Shown here in pieces: positions 19,626-29,229 of a stretch of DNA of 64,000 bases. Every line of letters starts with the position of its first letter. The first letter of the stretch is position 1. Position numbers and translations under genes: made by a program. The notes beneath the pieces are model-generated. The model saw only the letters and a list, made by a program, of their open reading frames with translations, did no database searches and had not been told where the DNA came from. Source of the DNA: Thioclava atlantica (GTDB lineage Bacteria; Pseudomonadota; Alphaproteobacteria; Rhodobacterales; Rhodobacteraceae); the NCBI RefSeq assembly GCF_000737065.1, contig NZ_AQRC01000015.1, forward strand, positions 1 through 64,000. Direction: 5' to 3'.

Positions 19626-20795
19626 TCACGCCCCTTTGGTGACGTCGTGCTGGTAGATCCAGTCGAACCGCCCCAGAAGCCGCTCCGGGGCGAGGCGTGA
19701 AGCGGTGCGCAGCGCGAGATACCCGACAAAGCGTGGCGCGCCCGACAGGTGGTAGTTGCGCGCGTTGCGCGTCGCCGCATTGACGATCTTCTCGCAGCGG
19801 GCGCGCCGGGTCTGCTGAAAGGACTCCAAGGCGTCGGTATAGTGGTGATGGGTCGCCAGCGCTTCGGCCAGCACCCAGGCATCCTCCATCGCCATCACGG
19901 CACCTTGCGCGAGGAAAGGCAGCGTCGGATGGGCCGCATCACCCAGAATCGCCGCCCCCGGCCCGTACCACCGGTCCGCCACGGGGTGGCGGAACAGCCC
20001 CCAGAGATGCACCTGCTCCACCTGCGCGAGCCAGTTCCGCACGGTAGGGCAGAACGTGTCGAACGCCATGCGCAGGTTCATCGGATCATCCTGCAGCGTC
20101 CAGCTTTCCTCGACCCAGCGGTGACGTTCCTCGACAGCCACGATGTTGCGCAGACCGTTCCCGAGCGGATAGCTGACCAGATGCCGCCCCGCCCCGAGGA
20201 AAACCTGCGCGACATTGGGCTCGTCGGCGCCACAGGGCACGAGCGCCCGCCAGGCGACCTGATGGGTGAAGAAGGGTGCGACCCTGCCATTGAGCGCCTC
20301 GCGGACCTTCGAATGGATCCCGTCCGCGCCGATCAGCATATCGAGATCGCGCACCCCGCCCTGCCCGTCGCGCAGATGCGGGCGGTCCTGGCTCAGATCG
20401 ACGCGTTCGATCCGCTGCCCGAGATGGATATCGACGCCCGCCTCCCGCGCGCCTTCCGCCAGAAGCTCGATCAGCCGCGCGCGGTGGACGAAGTGATAGG
20501 GCTCGCCGGGCCGCAGCCCCGCCAGATCCAGCCGGGCGACCTGCGAGCCGGTCTCGCCATCCACGAGCTGGAGCGCCGTGGCGCGCGGTCCGGCCACATC
20601 CAGCGCATCGCCGAGCCCCATCGCACGCAGCACGCGCGCGCCGTTGGGCGAGACCTGCAAGCCCGCGCCGACCTCGCGGATCGCATCCGCCTGTTCGAGC
20701 ACTTCCACCTCGGCCCCGCGCATCGCCAGCGCCCGCGCGACCGTCAGCCCCGCGATGCCCGCGCCCAGAACCGTAATCTTGCGCCCGATCAGCAT
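19626..20795 (-). CDS. FAD-dependent aromatic monooxygenase (salicylate hydroxylase type)
   Basis: 389-residue class A flavoprotein monooxygenase. FAD-binding GxGxxG at VLGAGIAGLTVARAL (about 9-23), the DG motif at GADGIHSKVREAL, and the GD motif at ILGDAAHPTLPFLAQGA are all intact. Overall it resembles 3-hydroxybenzoate 6-hydroxylase and salicylate 1-hydroxylase, NAD(P)H-using ring hydroxylases; the substrate is not determined. No other aromatic catabolic genes lie nearby. It is downstream of dksA with a terminator between. Confidence 0.88.
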   Translation of the reverse strand: MLIGRKITVLGAGIAGLTVARALAMRGAEVEVLEQADAIREVGAGLQVSPNGARVLRAMGLGDALDVAGPRATALQLVDGETGSQVARLDLAGLRPGEPYHFVHRARLIELLAEGAREAGVDIHLGQRIERVDLSQDRPHLRDGQGGVRDLDMLIGADGIHSKVREALNGRVAPFFTHQVAWRALVPCGADEPNVAQVFLGAGRHLVSYPLGNGLRNIVAVEERHRWVEESWTLQDDPMNLRMAFDTFCPTVRNWLAQVEQVHLWGLFRHPVADRWYGPGAAILGDAAHPTLPFLAQGAVMAMEDAWVLAEALATHHHYTDALESFQQTRRARCEKIVNAATRNARNYHLSGAPRFVGYLALRTASRLAPERLLGRFDWIYQHDVTKGA

Positions 20796-20813
20796 ATGTC
20801 CTCCTTCGGAACG

Positions 20814-20842
20814 AAAACACCGGCACCATCGCGGCGCCGGTG
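20814..20842 (-). terminator. Terminator of dksA
   Basis: Minus-strand CACCGGC/GCCGGTG stem (20818-20824 with 20836-20842) followed by TTTTCGTT, about 50 bases past the dksA stop. Confidence 0.75.
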
Positions 20843-20887
20843 AGATCCGTCTTTGAGCGATATCAATCCCGCGCGGGCGGGCCGCCC

Positions 20888-21310
20888 TTAATCGTCGCGA
20901 TGCACGCGTTCGCGGCGCTCGTGCTTTTCCTGGGCCTCGAGCGTCATGGTCGCGATCGGGCGGGCATCGAGGCGCTTGAGCGAGATCGGCTCACCGGTCA
21001 CTTCGCAATAGCCATAATCACCATTGTCGATCCGGCGCAGCGCCGAGTCGATCTTGGAGACGAGCTTGCGCTGACGGTCGCGGGTACGCAGCTCCAGCGC
21101 CCGGTCGGTCTCTTCGCTGGCGCGATCCGCGATATCGGGCACGTTGCGCGCCGATTCGGCGAGACCTTCGATCGTTTCGGCGGATTGTTCGAGCAGCTCC
21201 GCCTTCCAGGTCAGCAGCTTGCGGCGGAAATATTCCAGCTGCCGATCGTTCATGAAGGGTTCGTCTTCGGCCGGACGGTAATCATCCGGAAGGAAAACCT
21301 CTGCTTTCAT
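20888..21310 (-). CDS. dksA: RNA polymerase-binding factor DksA, single-cysteine form
   Basis: Binds the RNA polymerase secondary channel and works with ppGpp to control rRNA and amino-acid promoters. Numbered from MKAEVFLP (140 residues): coiled coil about 20-75 with the acidic tip DIADRASEETDRALELRTRDR, then the zinc-finger region GDYGYCEVTGEPISLKRLDARPIATMTLEAQE. The four zinc ligands of E. coli DksA are here Cys102, Thr105, Thr123 and Ala126, so no zinc site can form. The ATG at 21310 has a GAGAGG box; a longer form from 21361 with GAGGAG upstream is also possible. Confidence 0.92.
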   Translation of the reverse strand: MKAEVFLPDDYRPAEDEPFMNDRQLEYFRRKLLTWKAELLEQSAETIEGLAESARNVPDIADRASEETDRALELRTRDRQRKLVSKIDSALRRIDNGDYGYCEVTGEPISLKRLDARPIATMTLEAQEKHERRERVHRDD

Positions 21311-21462
21311 CGCTGCCCTCTCTTCCGTGCCGGGCGAGTCACTATGATCAAATTTCGCCATCTGGCACTACTCCTCGGGCGCTCACTTACCCCATGAAGG
21401 TAGGGTTGTCACGCCTCGTTTCACACCCCGCCCCGGATTGAGGTACAATTTCTACGCTGCAC

Positions 21463-21491
21463 TTGCGGCGAAAATTCGACGCAGCTAGGTT
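21463..21491 (+). promoter_or_regulatory. Candidate promoter of the MoxR gene
   Basis: TTGCGG (21463-21468), exact 17-nt spacer, TAGGTT (21486-21491), about 55 bases before the GTG start. Confidence 0.5.
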
Positions 21492-21546
21492 GCCTTGAAT
21501 TTACGCAATTTCCTTGCGCAGGATCTTTCCAGCGGAGCGTGACGCC

Positions 21547-22389
<843 letters not shown>

Positions 22390-22405
22390 GGAGAGGAAAG
22401 GACGC

Positions 22406-23089
22406 TCAGCTTAACAGGTCTATTTTCCCGATCTTCTCAACCTCGCGCGAGAACCAAACTCGATAGTCCTCTGAAGCCTCTCTCAATAATTTCGGCACTT
22501 CTATTTCACTGAGGTCAAAATCATTTGGCATCGTGAACCTAATTTCGCCAGCTATTAATGCGCCGACGACGTAGTCGTAACCTACACTAGGGTCTTCATG
22601 ATATTCAATCGTGTAGACACCGAAACAGTCCGCCAGCAATGGGTCAATGATAGTGTAGAGAAACTCAAGGGATAGCGCGCGAAGATCATCGTCATCTGGT
22701 GCGCAAAAATGCTGAATAGAATTTCGAGCTTTACGCAACCGATCAAAGCACTCTAAATTTGGAGTCCGAATTCCGGTAACAGCCCAAAGAACTTTTGGAA
22801 GCTGCTCGAAGCTGTGCGTCTTGCCTTTTCGAATAAGTTTCTCGAGATCAAGACCGTCCGATCTCTCATCGTCCAATTTGAATATATCGTTAAAAATAAG
22901 AAGTGGGTGCTCCCGAGCAATGATTGCTTTAAGGACGAGCTCGCCAGCATGAGCTGCATTGAGAACCGACATATACTCCCAGTGTTCGTTTCCAGGGTCA
23001 AAATAAACGGCATGTGTATTTGCTTGCGCCAGAGCACCAAGAGCAAGTTTGAGTATTCGATCAGGAATTTTTTCTAAAACCGGGTTCAC
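22406..23089 (-). CDS. Unrecognised HEPN-type protein in AT-rich DNA
   Basis: 227-residue protein starting at GTG 23089, with only a weak purine box upstream. I do not recognise a named family. It has the HEPN hallmark R-x4-6-H as R122-N123-S-I-Q-H127, with a polar residue right after the Arg as in active HEPN RNases. It is preceded by helices including HWEYMSVLNAAHAGELVLKAIIA, a pattern seen in HEPN nucleotide-binding or toxin-like proteins. The DNA is clearly AT-richer than both neighbours, with many A/T-ending codons, suggesting recent transfer. It is 31 nt downstream of the small gene at 23121 on the same strand and convergent with moxR. RNase, toxin or phage-defence roles are inference only. 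Confidence 0.7.
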   Translation of the reverse strand: MNPVLEKIPDRILKLALGALAQANTHAVYFDPGNEHWEYMSVLNAAHAGELVLKAIIAREHPLLIFNDIFKLDDERSDGLDLEKLIRKGKTHSFEQLPKVLWAVTGIRTPNLECFDRLRKARNSIQHFCAPDDDDLRALSLEFLYTIIDPLLADCFGVYTIEYHEDPSVGYDYVVGALIAGEIRFTMPNDFDLSEIEVPKLLREASEDYRVWFSREVEKIGKIDLLS

Positions 23090-23120
23090 TTTCGTTCTCT
23101 TTTCGCTCTTCTTCTCCCCC

Positions 23121-23327
23121 TCACAACCGCCGCGTAATCCGTGCCGCCTTCCGCGCCCGCTTCACCGCCTCGCGGGTGGTCTGCTGGGCCTTGCGTTCCT
23201 CGGGGGACATCTCTTGCGAGGACTTGCCCCGGTTTGACGCCATGCCGACGCCCTTGTTGATCCCCCAATTCACCCCGTGCCGGATCAGCCTGCGGAGGAT
23301 CATGTTGACGATCTGGTTGAGGGTCAT
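23121..23327 (-). CDS. Small basic conserved hypothetical protein
   Basis: 68-residue protein (MTLNQIVNMILRRLIRHGVNWGINKGV...). The first ~27 residues can form an amphipathic or membrane-associated helix; the rest is very basic (EAVKRARKAARITRRL). No known domain. It lies 13 nt downstream of scpB on the same strand and probably belongs to that operon; I recall similar small genes at this place in Rhodobacterales. Function unknown. Confidence 0.75.
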   Translation of the reverse strand: MTLNQIVNMILRRLIRHGVNWGINKGVGMASNRGKSSQEMSPEERKAQQTTREAVKRARKAARITRRL

Positions 23328-23340
23328 GGGCTATCCCCTT

Positions 23341-24000
23341 TCAGTCCTCGAACAATTCGGACTGCCCGACCTGCGGTTCGTCCTCGTCCTCGTCGCCCTC
23401 TTCGGAGGCCCCCGGGAGGGGACGGCTGTCGAGCAGGCCGGCGGCGCGCAATTCCTTGAGGCCCGGCAGATCGCGCGCGCTCTCGAGGCTGAAATGGTCG
23501 AGGAAGCCCTGCGTGACGACGAAGGTCACGGGCCGTCCCGGGGTCATCCGGCGGCGGCCGAAGCGGATCCATTCCATCTCGAGGAGCTGGTCGATCGTGC
23601 CGCGCGAGACGGCGACGCCGCGGATCTCCTCGATCTCGGCGCGGGTGACGGGCTGGTGATAGGCGATGATCGCGAGCGTCTCGATCGCGGCGCGCGAGAG
23701 CTTGCGCTCCTCCACCGTCTCCTTCTGCATCAGGAAGCCCAGATCGGGCGCGGTGCGGATCGCCCAGGCATCGCCCACCTTCACCACGCGCACGCCCCGG
23801 CCCTCGTAGCGCTTGCGCAGATGCACCAGCGCCTCGGCGGGGTCGCAGCCATGCGGCATGCGCTCTTCCATCTCGCGCAGGCTCACCGGCTCGCTCGAGG
23901 CGAAGAGGATCGCCTCGACCATCCGTTCCTGCTCCGCGATCGGCGGGGCGGCGAACAGGGTTTCTTCTTTTTCCTCGGCGGGTTCCGGGGCGTCGTTCAT
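23341..24000 (-). CDS. scpB: Segregation and condensation protein B
   Basis: Accessory subunit of the Smc-ScpAB condensin that organises and separates chromosomes. The 219-residue protein has two winged-helix domains: MVEAILFASSEPVSLREMEERMP and, further on, LAIIAYHQPVTRAEIEEIRGVAVSRGTIDQLLEMEWIRFGRR, ending in an acidic tail (EEGDEDEDEPQVG). It overlaps scpA by 4 nt. Confidence 0.96.
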   Translation of the reverse strand: MNDAPEPAEEKEETLFAAPPIAEQERMVEAILFASSEPVSLREMEERMPHGCDPAEALVHLRKRYEGRGVRVVKVGDAWAIRTAPDLGFLMQKETVEERKLSRAAIETLAIIAYHQPVTRAEIEEIRGVAVSRGTIDQLLEMEWIRFGRRRMTPGRPVTFVVTQGFLDHFSLESARDLPGLKELRAAGLLDSRPLPGASEEGDEDEDEPQVGQSELFED

Positions 24001-24779
24001 GTCTTCTTCCGGATCGAAATGGGTTGGAACGTGTCGGATTGGCGGATCTCGATCTGACCCTGCTTGGCCATTTCCAGAGAGGCCGCGAAGGTCGCGGCGG
24101 TGGCCGAGCGGCGGCGCTTGGGATCGGAACTCCAGCCCTCGGGAAGGAAGGTCGTGAGCTCCGACCAGTCGCCCGCAAAACCGATCAGCCCGCGCATCCG
24201 GTCGAGCGCTTCCTCGAGCGTGAAGACATTGGTGCGATCGAAGGCATAGGGGCGGAACTCGTCGCGGGTGCGGATGCGCGCATAGGCCTGCATCAGCTCC
24301 ATCAGCGAGGCGCTATAGGTGACCTTGCGCACCCGCGCGACCTCCTCGGAGATCCCGCGCGCGAAGGTGTCGCGCCCGAGCCGGTCGCGCGCCATCAGCT
24401 GCGCGGCCGCCTCCCGCATCGCCTGCAGCCGCTCGAGCTGGAAGGCCAGATGCGCGGCCATGTCCTCGGCCGACGGCCCCTCGGCCTCCGGATCGGGCGG
24501 CAGGAGCAGGCGCGATTTCAGGAAGGCGAGCCAGGCCGCCATCACCAGGTAATCAGCAGCCAGTTCGATGCGCAGCAACTTGGCGCGCTCGACGAAGGCC
24601 AGGTATTGCTCGGCCAGTTGCAGCACCGAGATCTTGCGCAGGTCGACCTTCTGGGTCCGCGAAAGCGTCAGCAGCAGGTCGAGCGGCCCCTCGAACCCCT
24701 CGACATCGACGATCAGCGACTCGGCCTGAAGCCGGTCCGCCACGCTCTGCGCCTCGAAAAGGTTTTCCGGTTCAGCCAT
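23997..24779 (-). CDS. scpA: Segregation and condensation protein A
   Basis: Kleisin subunit that bridges Smc heads. The 260-residue protein has FEGPLDLLLTLSRTQKVDLRKISVLQLAEQYLAFV at the N-terminal Smc-binding region (about 29-63), AADYLVMAAWLAFLKSRLLLPP, and the C-terminal winged-helix LEMAKQGQIEIRQSDTFQPI. It overlaps nagZ by 8 nt and scpB by 4 nt, so the argS-side operon is tightly packed. Confidence 0.96.
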   Translation of the reverse strand: MAEPENLFEAQSVADRLQAESLIVDVEGFEGPLDLLLTLSRTQKVDLRKISVLQLAEQYLAFVERAKLLRIELAADYLVMAAWLAFLKSRLLLPPDPEAEGPSAEDMAAHLAFQLERLQAMREAAAQLMARDRLGRDTFARGISEEVARVRKVTYSASLMELMQAYARIRTRDEFRPYAFDRTNVFTLEEALDRMRGLIGFAGDWSELTTFLPEGWSSDPKRRRSATAATFAASLEMAKQGQIEIRQSDTFQPISIRKKT

Positions 24780-25776
24780 CCGCGCCGCCGCTCAACAATG
24801 CCTCAAGTTCGGCATCGAGCGCATCCGTGTCAACAGGCTCGGAAGGGGAGCGCAGATCGAGCGCAGCCTGGGCGCGCGCCTCGGCCGCGGCGCTCATCGC
24901 GGGGATGGCCAGCGCCACCTCCTCCATCTCCGCCAACTCTCCATTGCAGTGCAAAACGAGATCGCAGCCCGCGCCGATCACCGCCGCCGCGCGCGTTCCG
25001 GGGCCGCCGGACAACGCCTCCATCCCGATATCGTCGCTCATCAGCAGGCCCGAAAAGCCGATCTCCTCGCGGATCAGCCGCACGATGCGCGGGCTCTGCG
25101 TCGCCGGGTGATCAGGGTCGAGCGCGGTGAAGCGGATATGCGCGGTCATCCCGAGCGGCAGATCCGCGAGCGCCGCGAAGGGCACGAAATCCTGCGCCCG
25201 CAGATCCTCGGCGGAGGCCTCTACCACCGGAAGGCCCTTGTGACTGTCGGCAATCGCGCGGCCATGGCCCGGCATATGCTTAATGACCGGAAGAACGCCT
25301 CCCGCCAGCAGCCCTTCCGCCGTCGCGCGGGCATTCGCGATCACGCTTTGCGGATCGCTCCCGAGGCAGCGGTTCTGAAGGAAGGGATGGGTCATCAGGC
25401 CCGCCACGTCGCAGGTCGGCGCGCAGTTCACGTCGATCCCGAGCCCACGCAGTTCCTCGGCCATGATCCGCGAGCGCAACCAGAACGAGCGGGGCGCGTC
25501 CTCCCCTGCCCGTTCGGCCTGTTCGAGCGGCGGCAGCCATTCGCGCCAATGCGGCGCGCGCAGGCGTTGCACGCGCCCGCCCTCCTGATCGACGAGCACC
25601 GGCGCGTCGCGTCCGACCGCGCCCCGGAGCGCATCGGTCAGCTCGGCGACCTGCGCAGGGGTGTCGATATTGCGGGAAAAGAGGATGAAACCCCAGGGAT
25701 CGGCTTCGCGGAAGAAATCGCGTTCGCGCGCCGAGAGCACCGTGCCCTCGCAACCGAAGATCGCCGCCGCGCCCAT
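24772..25776 (-). CDS. nagZ: Beta-N-acetylhexosaminidase NagZ (GH3)
   Basis: Cytoplasmic enzyme that removes GlcNAc from muropeptides during cell-wall recycling. The 334-residue protein has the GH3 sequence PVLVDQEGGRVQRL, and PVIKHMPGHGRAIADSHKGLPVV with the catalytic His of NagZ (HGRAIADSH). The nucleophile Asp lies in MSDDIGMEAL. Length matches E. coli NagZ. Its start overlaps the SPOR gene stop. Confidence 0.95.
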   Translation of the reverse strand: MGAAAIFGCEGTVLSARERDFFREADPWGFILFSRNIDTPAQVAELTDALRGAVGRDAPVLVDQEGGRVQRLRAPHWREWLPPLEQAERAGEDAPRSFWLRSRIMAEELRGLGIDVNCAPTCDVAGLMTHPFLQNRCLGSDPQSVIANARATAEGLLAGGVLPVIKHMPGHGRAIADSHKGLPVVEASAEDLRAQDFVPFAALADLPLGMTAHIRFTALDPDHPATQSPRIVRLIREEIGFSGLLMSDDIGMEALSGGPGTRAAAVIGAGCDLVLHCNGELAEMEEVALAIPAMSAAAEARAQAALDLRSPSEPVDTDALDAELEALLSGGADG

Positions 25777-26867
25777 CAGCGGGCCTGTGTCGGGATGCAG
25801 TTCTGCCGCTCGGCCTGAAGCGCGGCGCAGAACTGGCGCGCCTCGGCGACATCACTGAACCCCGCGACGCGCAGTCGGTAGAAATCCCGCCCGCCCGAAG
25901 ACGCCTTCTGGATCACGCGCTTCTTGCCCGCCATCAAGGCGTCGAAGCGCTGCGCGATCCGGTCCCATTCGGCCTTCGCGGTCTCGGCCGTGTCGAAGGC
26001 GCCGAGCTGCGCGAGCCGGGTGCCCGCAGACAGGCTCGCCGGGTCGATATCGACGGTCTTCGCCGCGAGCGACGCGCCCGACATCTGTTTCGTCACCGCC
26101 TGTTCGAGCGCCGCGGCCAGAAGCTGGTCATCATGCATCGGCTTCGCCTGCGGGCGCGGCGAATGCGAGACGCCGGGCACCGAGGCCGGGATCACATCCG
26201 GCGACTGGGCGCCGGGATCGGTTGCCTCGCCGGCGATCGCGTCGGGCCGGAGCTCGGGTTCGGCCGGGCTCAGCGCGCCCGGCTCCACGACCGGCGCCGG
26301 CGCGGCATCGAGCTGGTCGGGATTTGCCTCGAGCGCGGCAGGGGCAAGGGCCGCCACGGCCTTCGCCACGGCATCGGGGTCGGCGGGCGCGCTTGCGTCG
26401 GAGGCGGCCGGTTGCGGCGCCTCGGCCTCCGGCCCCTGCGCCACCGCTTCCTCAGTCGGTTTGAGCTCGCCCATCGGGATATCTTCGGGCGCGAACCCCT
26501 CGGGCGGCGGCGCGAGGGTCACGGCCTCGGGCGGCGGGGCCACCTGCCCCGTCCCTGCGACATCATTGACCGAAAGCCCGGTATGGCGCGCAAGCTCTCC
26601 GCCCGGATCGGCGGGCGCGATCCGCGCGGGACCGTCGAGCGCCCGGATCACCGGCACCCCGTTGAGATCGCGCATCGCGAGCTTGTAGCCCCAGACGACG
26701 AGCCCGCCGATCATCGCGACCGAGGTCAGCGCGCCCGCGAGGTTCACCCAACGCGATGCTGCGCGTCCGGAGGGTTCCGGCGCGCCTTGTGCGGGGTGCT
26801 GCGCATGATGGACCTGCGGCTGCTCATAGCCATAGGCTCCACCATCGCGGTAGTCGTAGCTTGCCAT
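25776..26867 (-). CDS. SPOR-domain inner-membrane protein
   Basis: 363-residue cell-envelope protein: cytoplasmic N terminus rich in Tyr/His/Gln, one membrane segment about residues 43-65 (VNLAGALTSVAMIGGLVVWGYKLAM), a long Pro/Ala/Glu-rich periplasmic linker, and a C-terminal SPOR domain (about 285-363, GTRLAQLGAFDTAETAKAEWDRIAQRF). SPOR domains bind denuded septal peptidoglycan, so a role at the division site is likely. It follows argS by 73 bases and precedes nagZ. Confidence 0.9.
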   Translation of the reverse strand: MASYDYRDGGAYGYEQPQVHHAQHPAQGAPEPSGRAASRWVNLAGALTSVAMIGGLVVWGYKLAMRDLNGVPVIRALDGPARIAPADPGGELARHTGLSVNDVAGTGQVAPPPEAVTLAPPPEGFAPEDIPMGELKPTEEAVAQGPEAEAPQPAASDASAPADPDAVAKAVAALAPAALEANPDQLDAAPAPVVEPGALSPAEPELRPDAIAGEATDPGAQSPDVIPASVPGVSHSPRPQAKPMHDDQLLAAALEQAVTKQMSGASLAAKTVDIDPASLSAGTRLAQLGAFDTAETAKAEWDRIAQRFDALMAGKKRVIQKASSGGRDFYRLRVAGFSDVAEARQFCAALQAERQNCIPTQAR

Positions 26868-26940
26868 GCTCGTCGCCTCGCCGCCGGTCTCCCGGCCATG
26901 TCGGGTTGCCCGATTTCGCCTGTTCCCGGCGGCGTGCAGC

Positions 26941-28686
26941 TCAGCGCATCTCTTCAGCCGGGGTTACGCCAAGAATACCAAGACCGGCGGAAATGACAAC
27001 GGCGCACGCCCGGGCAAGGGCGATTTTCGCCGCCGAGGCCGCCTCGTCCCCTTCCTGCAGGAAGCGCAGCGCAGGTTCGTCATTGCCGCGGTTCCACAGC
27101 GCGTGGAGCTCCGAGGCGAGGTCGTAGAGATAAAAGGCGATCCGGTGCGGCTCGTTCGCGCGGGCGGCGATCTCGACGAGACGCGGCCACTCTGCGATCT
27201 TCTTCACGAGCGAGAGCTCCGCCTCGTGCCAGTCGCCCGACAGATCGACCTGCGCCAGGCGCGCATCCGACATGTCCCAGCCCGCCTCGGCCGCCTTGCG
27301 CAGCACCGAGCAGACCCGGGCATGGGCGTATTGCACGTAGAAGACCGGGTTGTCCTTGGACTGCTCGAGCACCTTGTCGAAATCGAAATCCAGGGGCGCG
27401 TCGTTCTTGCGCGTGAGCATGTGGAACCGGGTCACATCCGCGCCCGCCTGCTCGACCACGTCGCGCAGCGTCACGAAGGTGCCTGCGCGCTTCGACATCT
27501 TGAAGGGCTCCCCGTTCTTGAAGAGCTTCACCAGCTGGATCAGCTTGATATCGAGCGGGACGCGGTTCTCGCTCAGCGCAGCGACAGCCGCCTTCATTCG
27601 CTTCACATAGCCGCCGTGATCGGCGCCGAACACGTCGATCAGAAGGTCGAAACCGCGCTCGATCTTGGTCCAGTGATAGGCGATATCGGGCGCGAAATAG
27701 GTCCAGGCGCCATCCGACTTCTTCACCGGACGATCCACGTCGTCCCCGTAATCGGTCGAGCGGAACAGCGTCTGCTCGCGCTCCTCCCAATCCTCGGGCA
27801 GCTTGCCTTTCGGCGGCTCCAGCACGCCTTCATAGATCAGGCCCAGATCCTCGAGCCGCTTGAGCGCCGCCTCGATCTGGCCCGTACCGTAGAGCGATTT
27901 CTCGGAATAGAAGACATCCATCTTCACGCCCAGAAGCGCCAGATCCTCGCGGATCATGTCCATCATCTTCTCGGTCGCGAATTCGCGGATCTCGGCCAGC
28001 CAATCCTCTTCGGGCTTGTCGAGCAGCGCGTCGCCATACTTGGCCTTGATCGCCTCGCCCACCGGGATCAGGTAGTCGCCCGGATAAAGCCCCTCGCGGA
28101 TCTCCGGCTCGAGCCCGCAGGCCTCGCGGTAGCGCTCATAGGCCGAGCGGGCGAGCACATCGACCTGCGCGCCGCCGTCATTGATGTAATATTCCCGCGT
28201 GACGTCATAGCCCGCGAAATCCAGCAGGCTCGCCAGCGCATCGCCGAAGACCGCGCCGCGGGTATGGCCCACATGCATCGGCCCGGTCGGGTTGGCCGAG
28301 ACATATTCGACATTGACCTTCACCCCGGCCCCGAGATCCGAGCGCCCGTAGCCGACGCCCTCCCCGAGGACCGCGCCGGTCACTTCGCCCCAGACCGAGG
28401 GCTCGAGACGCAGGTTGATGAAGCCGGGACCTGCGACATCCGCGCTCGCGATGCGCGCGTCACCGGCGAGTTTCGCGGCCAGCGCCTCGGCGATGTCGCG
28501 CGGCTTCGACTGCGCGGGCTTCGCGAGCACCATCGCGGCATTCGTCGCCATGTCGCCATGCAGCGGGTCGCGCGGCGGCTCGACCGCGACATTGGAGAAA
28601 TCGAGCCCGTCCGGCAGCGCGCCCTCGGAAACCATCTCGTTCAGCGCCGCGATCACGGCGGCCCGGATATCGGAAAACAGGTTCAT
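26941..28686 (-). CDS. argS: Arginyl-tRNA synthetase
   Basis: Class I synthetase charging tRNA-Arg. The 581-residue protein has the HIGH-type motif [14 protein letters not shown] preceded by [10 protein letters not shown], and the KMSKS-type motif [13 protein letters not shown], with the C-terminal DALR anticodon-binding domain ([17 protein letters not shown]). Normal length. It heads the argS-SPOR-nagZ-scpA-scpB cluster. Confidence 0.97.
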   Translation of the reverse strand: MNLFSDIRAAVIAALNEMVSEGALPDGLDFSNVAVEPPRDPLHGDMATNAAMVLAKPAQSKPRDIAEALAAKLAGDARIASADVAGPGFINLRLEPSVWGEVTGAVLGEGVGYGRSDLGAGVKVNVEYVSANPTGPMHVGHTRGAVFGDALASLLDFAGYDVTREYYINDGGAQVDVLARSAYERYREACGLEPEIREGLYPGDYLIPVGEAIKAKYGDALLDKPEEDWLAEIREFATEKMMDMIREDLALLGVKMDVFYSEKSLYGTGQIEAALKRLEDLGLIYEGVLEPPKGKLPEDWEEREQTLFRSTDYGDDVDRPVKKSDGAWTYFAPDIAYHWTKIERGFDLLIDVFGADHGGYVKRMKAAVAALSENRVPLDIKLIQLVKLFKNGEPFKMSKRAGTFVTLRDVVEQAGADVTRFHMLTRKNDAPLDFDFDKVLEQSKDNPVFYVQYAHARVCSVLRKAAEAGWDMSDARLAQVDLSGDWHEAELSLVKKIAEWPRLVEIAARANEPHRIAFYLYDLASELHALWNRGNDEPALRFLQEGDEAASAAKIALARACAVVISAGLGILGVTPAEEMR

Positions 28687-28750
28687 TGTCGTGGGTCCTT
28701 ATTTGCGCCCTCACCTGCCAGAGCCCGCCCGCGTCGTCAATGGGATGTGG

Positions 28751-28786
28751 AAAGGGGCGGCCCGGCAGAGATCGCCGGACCGCCCC
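28751..28786 (-). terminator. Terminator of glcB-glcG
   Basis: Minus-strand GGGGCGGTCCGGC / GCCGGGCCGCCCC stem followed by TTTCC, 20 bases past the glcG stop. Confidence 0.75.
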
Positions 28787-28806
28787 TCGAACCGTTGCCG
28801 GAAGCC

Positions 28807-29229
28807 TCAGGCCTCGCCTGCGAAACCCGCCGCCTCGATCCCGGCCAGAGCCGCATCGGCATCGTTGTCGGACGTGTCGCCGGTGACGCCGATCGCACCG
28901 ATCACCCCGCCTTCCGCGTCGCGGATCAGCACGCCGCCCGGCACCGGGCAGGTCTGCCCGCCATAGATGCCGTTCACCGCGTTCATGAAATAGGCCTGCG
29001 CCTCGGCGCGCGCCATCTGCGCCTTGCCGCCCATCCCGAGCATCACCGCGCCATAGGCCTTGGCCCGAGCGATGTCGAACCGGCCCGGCGCCGCGCCGTC
29101 GCCACGGGCGAAGGCGATGATATGGCCGCCCGCATCGAGCACCACCGCCGTCAGCGGCTTCCAGCTTTCCTCGGCGCCCTTGGCAAGCGCCACCTCGATC
29201 ATCTTCTGCGCGCGCTCGAGCGTGATCAT
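28807..29229 (-). CDS. glcG: GlcG/HbpS-family protein
   Basis: 140-residue member of DUF336 (GlcG/HbpS), small proteins tied to glycolate and glyoxylate operons or haem binding. The start [15 protein letters not shown] at 29229 overlaps the glcB stop (ATGA); a 28-codon upstream frame was rejected. Family features are [44 protein letters not shown] and [25 protein letters not shown]. No signal peptide. Translational coupling to malate synthase suggests a shared glyoxylate function; the biochemical role remains unclear. Confidence 0.88.
   Translation of the reverse strand: MITLERAQKMIEVALAKGAEESWKPLTAVVLDAGGHIIAFARGDGAAPGRFDIARAKAYGAVMLGMGGKAQMARAEAQAYFMNAVNGIYGGQTCPVPGGVLIRDAEGGVIGAIGVTGDTSDNDADAALAGIEAAGFAGEA

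Noticed and set aside
17939-19882. A 647-codon open frame antisense to the MerR, tRNA-Pro and dCTP deaminase genes
   Set aside because: Antisense shadow in GC-rich DNA. It crosses a tRNA and its terminator, and the opposite strand carries clear protein families.
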